NCBI RefSeq assembly: GCF_039693965.1
Contig: NZ_CP155576.1
Span: forward strand, 682,001-746,000
Origin: Moraxella sp. K1664
GTDB taxonomy: Bacteria; Pseudomonadota; Gammaproteobacteria; Pseudomonadales; Moraxellaceae
Reading direction: 5' to 3'
Length of the DNA stretch: 64,000 nucleotides
Positions 25,794 to 35,100 of the stretch are shown piece after piece (the first letter of the stretch is position 1; every line of letters begins with the position of its first letter). The position numbers and the translations under genes are program-made. The notes beneath the pieces were generated by a model. That model did no database searches. It had not been told where the DNA came from and saw only the letters and a program-made list of their open reading frames with translations.

Positions 25794-26750
25794 ATGAAAA
25801 AAATCAAAATCTTTAAAGCTGGCAAGCACACCAGTATGGAAGGCGACACCATTGATTATACACCTCAAATGCTTGCCGAGTGCGTTGCCAGTTACTCTGA
25901 AAACCTACACCAAGCTCCCCTTGTGCTAGGACACCCCAAGCACGATGACCCAGCGTATGGCTGGGTAGAAAAGCTGGAACTGGACAAAGACAATGTGCTT
26001 TGGGCGTATGTCAAAGATGTCAATGCGTCCTTTGCCGAAAGTGTTAATCAAGGCAAACACAATAAAGTTTCCGCTAGTTTCTACCTGCCCGACAGCCCCC
26101 AAAACCCCAAAAAAGGCACGCTCTATCTACGCCATATCGGATTTTTGGGCGGTCAAGTCCCTGCGGTTAAGGGGCTTGGCAGTGTTCAATTTGCGGAGAA
26201 TGAAAATGGCACAGCGTCTTTTAGTGAGCCTTTGGAAGGTAAGGCGAACGATGATAAATCAGGCAAGATTGATTTTGCAGGTGCTTTATCATTCTTACAA
26301 TCCTATCTTAAAGACAATCCTTCCCAAGCCGAGAGCGTATTATCACAGCTTAATCCACCAAAAGATGACGGCAAAAATGATGAAAAAAGCGAGCGTGAAA
26401 AAGCCCTTGAAAAAGAGCTTGCAGACTTACAAAAGAAAATTGCTGATGACAAAGCAAAAGAACAGGCAAGCCAAATTCAAGATTTTGCAGAAGGCTTGGT
26501 TAAGTCAGGGCAACTGCCCCCAAAGCTAAAATCGCAGGTGGTGGAAGTAATGACGGCTGGCACGGCTCACACGGCAAGTTTTTCAGAAGGTGGCGAGCAG
26601 TCTTTGACCGATGCGTTAAAAAAACTGTTTAGCGAGTTACCAAAAAATGCCAGTTTTGCTGAGTTAAACAAAGACAATCGTAGCACCGATAGCAAAGAAA
26701 GTCCGCTTATGCGTGATGCTAAACGCCGTGCAGAACAGGCAAAACCGTAA
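25794..26750 (+). CDS. Capsid protease/scaffold (Mu gpI-like)
   Basis: 318 residues. The N-terminal half (IKIFKAGKHTSMEGDTIDYTPQMLAECVASY...APLVLGHPKHDDPAYGWVEKLELD...VSASFYLPDS) is the Mu I-type protease. The C-terminal half has a charged coiled coil (about 195-230, EREKALEKELADLQKKIADDKAKEQA), typical of an internal scaffold. The protease matures proheads. Confidence 0.9.
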   Translation: MKKIKIFKAGKHTSMEGDTIDYTPQMLAECVASYSENLHQAPLVLGHPKHDDPAYGWVEKLELDKDNVLWAYVKDVNASFAESVNQGKHNKVSASFYLPDSPQNPKKGTLYLRHIGFLGGQVPAVKGLGSVQFAENENGTASFSEPLEGKANDDKSGKIDFAGALSFLQSYLKDNPSQAESVLSQLNPPKDDGKNDEKSEREKALEKELADLQKKIADDKAKEQASQIQDFAEGLVKSGQLPPKLKSQVVEVMTAGTAHTASFSEGGEQSLTDALKKLFSELPKNASFAELNKDNRSTDSKESPLMRDAKRRAEQAKP

Positions 26751-26777
26751 GCCAAATCTTAATTATAGGAGTTAATT

Positions 26778-27176
26778 ATGGCAACTTATCACGAACCAAT
26801 GTATCTGTCCGATGTGCTACTGGTTGAAGTGGCTCGGGGCTGGACAACCCAAAATGTCAAGGTCAAGACCGACACCGCCCTTGCCATTGGCACGGTGCTG
26901 TATCAAGTGTCAGGTCAAGAATACCTGACCGCAGAACCCACCGACTATAACGCTGTGGCTGGCGTGTTGGCGGATAATGTCGGTGCGTCTGATAGCGTGC
27001 AGACCAGTCTTGCGATTGTGCGTGGTGCGGTGGTTGCCACCGAAAATCTAGTTTTCCCTACTGATGCCAATGACGAACGCAAAAAGCAGTCAATCGGTGC
27101 GTTAAATAAACTGGGCATTGCCACGCAGGGCGAGATTTTGCCAATCACGCATGAAGATGATGAAGATAGCGTGTAG
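26778..27176 (+). CDS. Head decoration protein
   Basis: 132 residues of the lambda gpD-like decoration family: LLVEVARGWTTQNVKVKTDTALAIGTVLYQ...YNAVAGVLADNV...AIVRGAVVATENLVFP. Such proteins trimerise on the capsid surface to stabilise it. It lies between scaffold and major capsid genes, with TAGGAG before the ATG. Confidence 0.85.
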   Translation: MATYHEPMYLSDVLLVEVARGWTTQNVKVKTDTALAIGTVLYQVSGQEYLTAEPTDYNAVAGVLADNVGASDSVQTSLAIVRGAVVATENLVFPTDANDERKKQSIGALNKLGIATQGEILPITHEDDEDSV

Positions 27177-27210
27177 CAATCCCTAATCCATTTATCCAAA
27201 AGGAATATTT

Positions 27211-28212
27211 ATGAGTACCATGAACTTATCAGACCTATTTACCCTTGCCGAGCTGACAAAGGCAATCAATACCCTACCTAAACCACCAACACTATTGGGC
27301 GACAGCAAGCTGTTTAAAGTGGAATCCACCAAGCATTTGTTTGTTGTGGTAGAAAACCAAAATGGCAAATTGGTCTTGGTAGAAAATACTTCTCGCAATG
27401 GCGAACCTACCAAAAAGGTACACGGCAAACGAGTCCGCCGTGTCTTTGAAATTCCCCACCTGCCAAAAGCAACCACGCTAATGCCTGACGATATTACTGT
27501 GGCAGGGTTTGGCGAAAGCTCTGAAAGTGATGAACAATCCAAAGTCATCAACAACAAACTGCAAGAGCTAAAAGACGACATCATCGCCACCCAAGAATAC
27601 CACCGCATTGGGGCGATTAACGGTGTGATTTATGATGCGGACGGCACAACCGTCATTTATGACTTGTACAAAGAATTTGGTGTCAAACAACTCACTCAGT
27701 CGCTTGGGCTTGATGACCCCAATGCCGATGTACGGGGCAATATCATCAAAGCCAAGCGAAATGCCCAGAAAAAACTGGGCGGAGCGATTGTCAAAGACTG
27801 GAAATGCTATTGCTCTGCCGAGATGTTTGACAAGCTGACCGCCCACCCCAATGTCCAAAAAGCCTATGCCAACTATGCCGAAGCATCGGACAAATTAGGG
27901 GGCGATAAACGAGATGGCTTTGAGTTCGGTGGGGTCAAATTCATTGAGTACGAAGTGGAAGTGATGGGGACAAACGGTAAGCTCATTCGCTATATTAAAG
28001 AAGGTGTGGGGCGACTTGTACCTGTGGTGGACGGACTATTCAAAACCGTGTACGCCCCTGCAAATTACAACGAAACGGTGGGTACGCTGGGCAAAGAAAT
28101 GTACGCCAAGATTGAGCCACGCAGTATGGGCAAAGGCTATGACATTGAAGCCCAGTCCAATCCATTGTCAATCTGTACTCAGCCCGATGCCTTGATTGAG
28201 CTGACAGCGTAA
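27211..28212 (+). CDS. Major capsid protein, gpE-type
   Basis: 333 residues. RIGAINGVIYDADGTTVIYDLYKEFGV and KNTDVR-like positions with GGAIVKDWKCYCSAEMFDKLTAHPNVQKAYANY and the C-terminal KIEPRSMGKGYDIEAQSNPLSICTQPDALIEL are typical of the lambda gpE (PF03864) family. This differs from Mu's own gpT-type capsid protein and points to a mosaic head module. Confidence 0.92.
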   Translation: MSTMNLSDLFTLAELTKAINTLPKPPTLLGDSKLFKVESTKHLFVVVENQNGKLVLVENTSRNGEPTKKVHGKRVRRVFEIPHLPKATTLMPDDITVAGFGESSESDEQSKVINNKLQELKDDIIATQEYHRIGAINGVIYDADGTTVIYDLYKEFGVKQLTQSLGLDDPNADVRGNIIKAKRNAQKKLGGAIVKDWKCYCSAEMFDKLTAHPNVQKAYANYAEASDKLGGDKRDGFEFGGVKFIEYEVEVMGTNGKLIRYIKEGVGRLVPVVDGLFKTVYAPANYNETVGTLGKEMYAKIEPRSMGKGYDIEAQSNPLSICTQPDALIELTA

Positions 28213-28221
28213 GGGGTTTGT

Positions 28222-28635
28222 ATGTACTGCACCGTAGCACAGGTTAAGGGTTTAATCCCGAGCGATACGCTCGTTGCCCTAACCCAAGACGACCCAACCA
28301 AGCAAACCGTCAATAATGATGTGATTAAAAAGGCGATTGCCAACGCAGGAGAGCGTATCAATGCTCATTTGCGTGGGCGATACCCTTTGCCGTTGAGCCA
28401 AAAGTCGGATTTATTGGAAGGGATTGCATTGGACTTGGTGCGGTACGCCCTATATTTACGCCGTCCAGATGGGGGTGATTTGCCAAGTGCGGTAACGCAA
28501 GCCTACAAAACCGCCAACAGCGATTTGGAAAAGTTGCAAAATGGCGAGCTAAGTCTTGGCATTCAGGCAACACAAAAGCCACAACCCAATCAGGTGTGGT
28601 TAGTCAAAGTGCCTAAAAGACGATTTAATCAATAG
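28222..28635 (+). CDS. DUF1320 protein (Mu gp36-like)
   Basis: 137 residues. YCTVAQVKGLIPSDTLVALTQDDP...VIKKAIANAGERINAHLRGRYPLPL...LLEGIALDLVRYALYLRRPD is the DUF1320/gp36 head-completion family, a head-tail connector protein. Confidence 0.9.
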   Translation: MYCTVAQVKGLIPSDTLVALTQDDPTKQTVNNDVIKKAIANAGERINAHLRGRYPLPLSQKSDLLEGIALDLVRYALYLRRPDGGDLPSAVTQAYKTANSDLEKLQNGELSLGIQATQKPQPNQVWLVKVPKRRFNQ

Positions 28636-28642
28636 GTGCAAA

Positions 28643-29077
28643 ATGTCAAAAACCCAAGCCATTATTGATGATTATATTGCACGGCTTAAAGAGCATATCA
28701 CAGATTTGGCAATCAGTGAAATGCCCGACAGCCCAAGCAGTTACGCCTTAAAGCACCCACAAGGCGAGATTTTGGTGCAGTACATTGGCAGTGAGTTTGC
28801 CGAGCCTGATTTGTCTGGTGGTAATTACCCCAATGCCCCACTACTTGACCGTCCGCAAAGACGGCGGATTAACATTCAATTAACCCTTGTCATTCGGTCG
28901 CTTAGGGGTGCAAAAAGCACCACCGCACGCCTTGATGACATTAGAAACGCCCTTAAAAAGTTTCGCCCTGCCGACTGTTTGACGCAAGTCTATTTTGTGG
29001 CAGAAAGTTTTATCAGCGAAACACAAGGTATCTGGCAATACGGCATTAAAACCGCCGTTGAACTTTGGGAGATTTAA
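28643..29077 (+). CDS. DUF1834 protein (Mu gp37-like)
   Basis: 144 residues. Features SYALKHPQGEILVQYIGSEFAEPD, the QRRRINIQLTLVIRSLRGAKSTTARLDDIRNALKKFRP core and a C-terminal WQYGIKTAVELWEI. The family lies next to gp36 in Mu-like phages and is thought to act at the head-tail joint. Confidence 0.88.
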   Translation: MSKTQAIIDDYIARLKEHITDLAISEMPDSPSSYALKHPQGEILVQYIGSEFAEPDLSGGNYPNAPLLDRPQRRRINIQLTLVIRSLRGAKSTTARLDDIRNALKKFRPADCLTQVYFVAESFISETQGIWQYGIKTAVELWEI

Positions 29078-29078
29078 T

Positions 29079-29327
29079 ATGAGCCAAACCAATGAAACCA
29101 AAGCAACTGAAATCACAGTAACGCTTTTAAAAACACATACACACGCAGGTCAGTCTTATCAAGCCAATGACAAATTAACTGTGTCAAAAACAACGGCTGA
29201 TTGGCTGATTAAAAACGACATTGCCGAGCTTAAAGCTGATGATAAAGCCGAACCTGCCAAACCAAAATCCAAACCAACTGCTGATGAGCAACTTAAAACA
29301 GGAGTAGCAAATGACCCAAGTGCGTAA
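29079..29327 (+). CDS. Small prophage protein (Mu gp38 position)
   Basis: 82 residues. A short N-terminal domain (EITVTLLKTHTHAGQSYQANDKLTVSKTTADWLIKNDIAEL) precedes a Lys/Pro/Ala-rich tail. GGGAG precedes the ATG at 29079; it starts one base after the previous stop. It resembles small phage proteins that read 'H.G..y..Gd.i.v....a.WL...giae', of unknown function. Confidence 0.75.
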   Translation: MSQTNETKATEITVTLLKTHTHAGQSYQANDKLTVSKTTADWLIKNDIAELKADDKAEPAKPKSKPTADEQLKTGVANDPSA

Positions 29328-30063
29328 AGATTTTAGCCGACAAGGGGCGATTTATCTTGCCGAAACACTCGGAGATGGCAAGCGTGGCGATGCTCGCTGG
29401 ATTGGTGATACTGGCACGGTATCGCTATCTATCAATGAAGAGCAAGAAGTGCGTAAAGAAAACCACACAGGTCAGCGAGCTACTTCGGTGGTGGTGCGAA
29501 CAGGGCTTGAAATCTCCATTGAGATGAATATCCGCTATGCCGATGCCGAAAACCTAGCACTCGGACTACACGGCAAAACCAGCACGGTGGTGGGTGGTTC
29601 GGTTACAGACGAAGTGTTTCCCGAAACCAAAGCAGGTCGCACCATTATCCTAGACAAAGGCGGTATCTCCAACCTTGTCATTACTGACAATGGCGGTCAA
29701 ACGCTCGACAAAGACACCCATTATCACATTCGCTCGGACAAGGGCGGTGTGATTGAAATCTTGGACTTGGCATCGTTCGCCCAGCCCTTAAAAGCCAACT
29801 ACAACTACGGTGGTAGCCAAAAACTCGCCATTTTGACCCAAAAGCCCAAACCTGTCTATTTGATGATGGACAGTATCAATACGGTGGACAACAGCCGAGA
29901 ACGCTTGCACCTGTACAAAGTGGAGTTTCAACCGCTTGCCAATCTTGGTTTGATTGACGAAAGTCTGGGCGAAATTACCTTGCAAGGCAAATGCTTGCTT
30001 GATAGTGTCTATCAGCTTGACCCTGAGCTTGGGGGCTATGGCAAGATTGAACTCTTAGATTGA
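29311..30063 (+). CDS. Major tail tube protein
   Basis: 250 residues, beta-rich. RQGAIYLAETLGDGKRGDARWIGDTGTVSLSINEEQEVRKENHTGQRATSVVVRTGLEISIEMN and the C-terminal IDSINTV-type strand resemble long-tailed siphovirus tube proteins. There is no sheath protein nearby, so the tail is non-contractile, unlike Mu. Confidence 0.82.
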   Translation: MTQVRKDFSRQGAIYLAETLGDGKRGDARWIGDTGTVSLSINEEQEVRKENHTGQRATSVVVRTGLEISIEMNIRYADAENLALGLHGKTSTVVGGSVTDEVFPETKAGRTIILDKGGISNLVITDNGGQTLDKDTHYHIRSDKGGVIEILDLASFAQPLKANYNYGGSQKLAILTQKPKPVYLMMDSINTVDNSRERLHLYKVEFQPLANLGLIDESLGEITLQGKCLLDSVYQLDPELGGYGKIELLD

Positions 30064-30071
30064 TAGCCCAA

Positions 30072-30168
30072 CGCCAAAAGCGAATTCGAGTTCGCTTTTG
30101 GCACTTCAAGTCAAATCCGACAATTTGTCGTTTTTGACTTAAATTTAATCAAAAATCCCAATTTGGGA
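30072..30168 (+). terminator. Three successive hairpins after the tail tube gene
   Basis: Stem 1: GCCAAAAGCGAA/TTCGCTTTTGGC (30072-30101). Stem 2: AAGTCAAA/TTTGACTT with inner CGACA/GTCG (about 30108-30140). Stem 3: ATCCCAA/TTGGGAT (about 30153-30168). Only stem 2 has T-rich flanks. The cluster probably attenuates transcription or protects the 3' end of the abundant tube message. Confidence 0.55.
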
Positions 30169-30196
30169 TATTTACCCAAAAAAATGGAGCAATAAA

Positions 30197-30673
30197 ATGG
30201 CAAAAACCCTAAGCCCTGATGAACTTGCCGAACTTGAACACCAAGAACAAGAACAGGCACAAAGCCAAGCCCAAAATGACGAGTTCGCCCAAGACCTGAG
30301 TATTTTATTTCCCAACCAGTCTCTACTGCTTGGTGGCAAAACCGTCAAACTCAAAGAATACGCCTTTGTAGAATGGCTTTCACTTCGCCAAACTTACGCC
30401 CCTTTTATTGCCAAATTTACCACGCTTATGACCGCCAATGATGATGTGCTGGTGGACGATGTGCTTGAATTTTTTGAAAATGAATTTGCCGATTTAAAGG
30501 GCTTATTGTTGGCAAGCATTGACGAGTCTGCCGACTTCTTGGACGGCTTGACCCTAACTGAAATGGAAAGTCTCATGCTTGGTTGGTGGCAGGTCAATAA
30601 GCATTTTTTTATGAAAAGCGTGGTGCGAGCCGTCCGAAAAAATCAAACACAAAGCCCGTCAGTTGGGGTGTGA
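30197..30673 (+). CDS. Tail assembly chaperone (gpG-like)
   Basis: 158 residues, acidic N-terminus (ELAELEHQEQEQAQSQAQNDEFAQDL), then VKLKEYAFVEWLSLRQTYAPFIAKF and a helical body. It is placed between tail tube and tape measure like lambda G. Near its end the codons CGA AAA AAT contain A AAA AAT (30637-30643), in the right phase for a -1 shift into the next frame. Confidence 0.82.
   Translation: MAKTLSPDELAELEHQEQEQAQSQAQNDEFAQDLSILFPNQSLLLGGKTVKLKEYAFVEWLSLRQTYAPFIAKFTTLMTANDDVLVDDVLEFFENEFADLKGLLLASIDESADFLDGLTLTEMESLMLGWWQVNKHFFMKSVVRAVRKNQTQSPSVGV
30637..30643 (+). promoter_or_regulatory. -1 ribosomal frameshift site
   Basis: A AAA AAT in the zero frame (codons 30635-30637, 30638-30640, 30641-30643): an X XXY YYZ heptamer. 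The downstream -1 frame stays open for 77 codons. Confidence 0.8.
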
Positions 30674-30876
30674 TTATCCAAACCCTTGTGGCAAATGGAC
30701 ACAATTTTGGGGCGATTGGTGGCTACACAGAGCGACAAATTGAGTTGTTTTATCACACCATTATCAAGCACCAAAACGCCCAAAAAGCCGACACCATTGA
30801 AGCGGTTAATCTTGGCTTTAATGGCGGTAAAGAAACCACGCAGTATCTAAAAGAATTGAGAAATGGGGCTTTTTAG
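30643..30876 (+). CDS. Frameshift extension of the tail chaperone (gpT-like)
   Basis: A -1 shift at 30637-30643 continues without a stop as SNTKPVSWGVIIQTLVANGHNFGAIGGYTERQIELFYHTII... to 30876, giving a G-T fusion of about 226 residues. The extension frame has only a weak GTG at 30670 and no good ribosome-binding site of its own. In lambda the rare GT product recruits the tape measure to the tube protein. Confidence 0.8.
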   Translation, partial: SNTKPVSWGVIIQTLVANGHNFGAIGGYTERQIELFYHTIIKHQNAQKADTIEAVNLGFNGGKETTQYLKELRNGAF

Positions 30877-30900
30877 CCCTATTTTTATAGGAAAATAATT

Positions 30901-32145
30901 ATGGCAAATAACAACCTAGAACTGGCGTTACGCATTCGTGCTGATGGCGCCCAAGCGGTCAGTCAATTAAACAGCTTGCAAAGCAACATCACGCAAACAG
31001 GACAGGCGACCACCACCACCCAAAATCAATCCGCCCAAGCGACAAGCCAAACTACCCAAGCAATCAATCGCCAAGCCCAAGCCCTAGAAAATGCGTCTGA
31101 CAGTCTTGATTTAAGCCAAGAAATACGCCAAACCCAAAGGCTTGGGCAAGCAATGGACGACACCGCCCAAGCAACCCAAAACACGGTCAATATCAACGAG
31201 CGAATGGAGCAATCCTTACGCTCGCTCACGCCCCATTTTATGAGTTTGATTGGTCTATCAGGTGGGCTTTTGACCGCCAGCCTAAACGCTCTTGAAAAGT
31301 CAGCACAGCTTAAAAATCTCTCCACCATTTCAGGCATGAATGTGGAGCAGTTTCAGTATTTTGCCGTTGGTGCAAAGTCGGTTGGCATTGAAATGGACAA
31401 ATTGTCCGATATTTTCAAAGACACTCGGGATAAAGTGGGCGACTTTTTGACAACGGGCGGTGGCGAACTCCAAGACTTTTTTGAACAAATCGCCCCACAG
31501 GTGGGTGTAACCGCCGAGCAGTTTCGCCATCTAAGTGGTGCGGATGCATTACAGCTGTATGTAAACAGTTTAAGAGAAGCCAATGTCTCTGAGAATGAAA
31601 TGATTTTCTATATGGAAAGCATTGCCGATGAAGCATCGGCACTTTTGCCCCTTTTGAATGAAGGGGGCGAAGGATTTAGACGCTATGGCGAACAAGCACA
31701 AAGAGCAGGAGCGATTTTAAGCCAAACAGCAGTCAATGATGCCCTAAAAGCCAAATCTGCCATTAGTGAATTTAGCAATGAAATGCAGGGTGTGGGCAAT
31801 CGGATTGTGGTTAATCTGATTCCTGCTTTGCAATTTGTCAGCCAGCACCTTGACGCACTTGTTAAGGCAGGGATTGTGGTGGCAAGCGTATTTGCAGGGC
31901 GAATGACGGCGACTTTTGTTGCAACTACTGTTGAGATGATTAAATTGCAAGCCCAAACGATGATGACTGCCGTGGCTCAGGCACGGCTTGGCGAAGTGTC
32001 GTTATTGACCGCAACTCGGCTCAACGCCCTAACAATGGCATCACGAATGCTGACGGCAAGCGGTGGCTTGATTGGGCTTGGGGTGGCGGTGGCAAGCATT
32101 GTCGCTGGCTTTCTGCTCATGAAAAATCGTCAGACGATGTGGTAA
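30901..32145 (+). CDS. Tape measure protein, N-terminal part (frame broken)
   Basis: 414 residues. A Gln/Thr/Ala-rich coiled N-terminus is followed by a helical TMP region (LKNLSTISGMNVEQFQYFAVGAKSVGIEMDKLSDIFKDTRDKVGDFL) and hydrophobic segments near the end (LIGLGVAVASIVAGFLLM). The reading frame then shifts: ATG AAA AAT CGT ends at TAA 32145, while the -1 frame HEKSSDDVVISLDDQRKS continues as the next entry. One more A in the run 32122-32126 would fuse both into about 1,458 residues. Confidence 0.85.
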   Translation: MANNNLELALRIRADGAQAVSQLNSLQSNITQTGQATTTTQNQSAQATSQTTQAINRQAQALENASDSLDLSQEIRQTQRLGQAMDDTAQATQNTVNINERMEQSLRSLTPHFMSLIGLSGGLLTASLNALEKSAQLKNLSTISGMNVEQFQYFAVGAKSVGIEMDKLSDIFKDTRDKVGDFLTTGGGELQDFFEQIAPQVGVTAEQFRHLSGADALQLYVNSLREANVSENEMIFYMESIADEASALLPLLNEGGEGFRRYGEQAQRAGAILSQTAVNDALKAKSAISEFSNEMQGVGNRIVVNLIPALQFVSQHLDALVKAGIVVASVFAGRMTATFVATTVEMIKLQAQTMMTAVAQARLGEVSLLTATRLNALTMASRMLTASGGLIGLGVAVASIVAGFLLMKNRQTMW

Positions 32146-35100
32146 TAAGCCTTGATGACCAAAGAAAATCGGTGGCTGAGTTAAAAGCGGAATACAGTCA
32201 GCTTTCTGAAATCCAAAAACGGGTTAAATATGGCGAACAACTGGATAAAATCAATGAACTCACAAAGGCATACCACAAACAAGCCGATGCCCTAGAAGGG
32301 GTTATTTTGGACAGTAAGGGGTTTTATCGTGCCAGCATTGAGCAACAAGACCAGATATATGCTCTCGTTCAAGCCTATAAAAATGGCACGCTGTCAGCCG
32401 AACAACTTGCCAACGAAATGAATAAATTGGGCTTTGTCAGCGATGAGTTAAAGCGTAGAATTGATAAACAAGCCACCGCCACCCAGCTTGCCAAAAACGA
32501 GCTGGACAATGCCAATGATGTATTATCCGCCTATCAAGGTAAAACTATTTCAGCTACATCTGCCACCAACGGGCTGTCTAGTGGGCTTGACAATGTCGGC
32601 AGATCCGCCGAAAAAACCACCGCCAAGATTGGCGAATTGTCCAAGCAGTATAAGGATTTGATGGAGCAGACCAAAAAAGATATTTTTGAGCTTGAAATGA
32701 CCAATGCTCTTATTCAAAAACACGGGTTTGAGCCAGAAAGAGCGAGTGCCATTGCCAAAGCAAGAAGTGCCAAAGGGTCGGACTTAACCAAAGACGACAT
32801 TACCTTGATTGACAGACATTTGTCCGCCCAAAACAAACATGCCGAATTAACCAAAAAAGACGAACCCAGCACTACAAGTGCCAAAAAATCTACCACCCCA
32901 CGAGTGGTGGGCATTGTGGGCGATACAGGCATTGGGGCGACTCACTTGGACATTCGCCGTGCAGACGGCAAAAAGCCCACTCAGTCCGACCTTGACCGTT
33001 TTCGGGCAGGGGGCAAAAAGCTGACCGATTACCGAATGACATCAGGCTACGGCTGGCGAAATATCAATGTGGCAGGTGCGTCCAAATTTCATAAAGGCTT
33101 GGACTTTGCCATTGCCACAGGCACAGAAATTACCACCACCGTCCCTGTCAAAGATGTTAAAAAATGGTATGATAAAAAAGGTGGCGGTTATGTGAGTGAT
33201 GTTATTTTTGAAGACGGCTTGGTAATAAAACTACTCCACCAAGACCCGTCTATGCAACGAAAAGTAAGCACAGGGGCAAGCGGTGGCAGTAGTTCTCCCA
33301 CCAAATCCACCGCCAAAGCCGACAAACCTGCCTATTCATATAGCCCTGCCGACATCAAGGCAATGCAAAAAGTTCAATCGCTGGTGCGTGGCTCAGAACT
33401 TGCCAACATCGCCCAAAAACACGGCGTGCCTGTTGAGTTATTGGAAGGCTTGATGATGCAAGAGTCTCGTGGGCAACAATACGCCAAAAGCCATACAGGG
33501 GCGTTGGGTTATTTTCAGACCACAAGCGGATTTCGTCAGCAATGGGGACTTAGCCGTGATGACAGCTTTGATTTAATCAAATCAGGCACGGCAACGGTCA
33601 AATCGCTTGCCCAAGCCTTTAAGCATTTTGGTAACTGGGAAGATGCCATTCGCTCACACAATGCAGGTGTGGCAGGTACAGAGAAATTTAACAAAACAGG
33701 CAAAGTTGGCAATAGCAAGGCTCGCAATGATGAAGTGCGTGAGTATGTGCCAAAAATCGCCAAATGGTCAGCGTGGTTTGGTGATGACCGCCTAAATAAT
33801 CCAAAAATCCAAGATGACGGCAAAGACCACCGTGCCTTTGTTGACGCTCAATTTCAAGCCGAACAAGAAGCCAAACGCCAAGCCGAAGAGCGAGCCAAAG
33901 AGCAAGCAGAACTGGCACGCCAGCAAGCCGAAAAACGAGCTGAGCTGTTGTATGAATTTGCCAGCGACCCAGTTAAGCTAAAAACCGATTATGAGAAAAA
34001 AGTGTCCGAAATCAAGTCGGCAGGGTTTGAGCCAGCCCAAGAAACCGAGCTTTTACAAAAGGCGGAGCAAGAATACCAAGATAAGCTGACCCGTCGCCCA
34101 GAGATTTTGGAGCGAGCGTTGGGGGCGGTTAAACAGCTTGAACAGGACTTTTTGGGGGCGACAGTCAGTGAGCATGAAAAAACCATGCACGACATAGAGC
34201 ATAAATATGATGACTTACTTGCCGACATCAACGCCTTAAAAGAGCTTGCCATTGACCCTGTACATTTGGCAGAGCTGACCGATGCCGAGCGTAAAATTCG
34301 GCTTATCATTGACAAAGAGAAGCTAAAAGCCGAATATGACAATGCAATGGCGGAGCTGGATAAAATGCAAGCAAGCAAACAACAACAGCTTGATATTTTA
34401 CAACAACGCTATGATAACACCAACATGACCGCCCACGAATTTCACACCCAAAAACAGGCGATTGACACAGAAATAAACCCCCAATTACAAACAATGGCGA
34501 CTTATGCCCAACTACTCGCCCAAAGTCTAGGCGATGCCTTTTCGGTGGAAAAATTAGGGCTATTTATTGACGGCTTAAACCAAGCTCAAAGCAGTTTTCA
34601 GCAGTTTTTACCAACCGCCGAACAGTTAAATGACCGCATTACCAATGGGCTAACAGACGCATTTTTTGCGTTTGCAGACGGCACAAAGTCGGCAGAAACC
34701 GCCTTTCGTGAATTTGCGTCCGCTTTCTTTCGTGAGATTGCTCAGATGATTTTAAAGCAGATGATTTTTAACGCCATTTCAACCGCAGGTAAAGCAGGTG
34801 GTGGCGGTTGGGGCGGAGCGGTGGCTGGCGTGATTGGTTCGGCTTTTGGTGGCAAAGGCTATGCAACAGGTGGCTATACAGGCAAAGGCGGAAAATACGA
34901 GCCAGCAGGTATTGTTCATAGAGATGAATTTGTTATCAGAAAAGAGATGACCAACCAAGTGGGGGCAAAAGAATTTTTGGCACAATTTAACCGCTACGGC
35001 ATGAATGCCATTAAAGGCTTGCAAGGCTATTCAAGTGGTGGTTTGGTAGGGGCAAGTGTGCCACAAATATCCGCTCCAAGCATTCAAGCCCCAAAATTGT

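Noticed and set aside
33030-33260. Active M23 endopeptidase in the tape measure protein
   Set aside because: HxxxD is present, but no HxH zinc motif is clear; I describe it only as M23-like.
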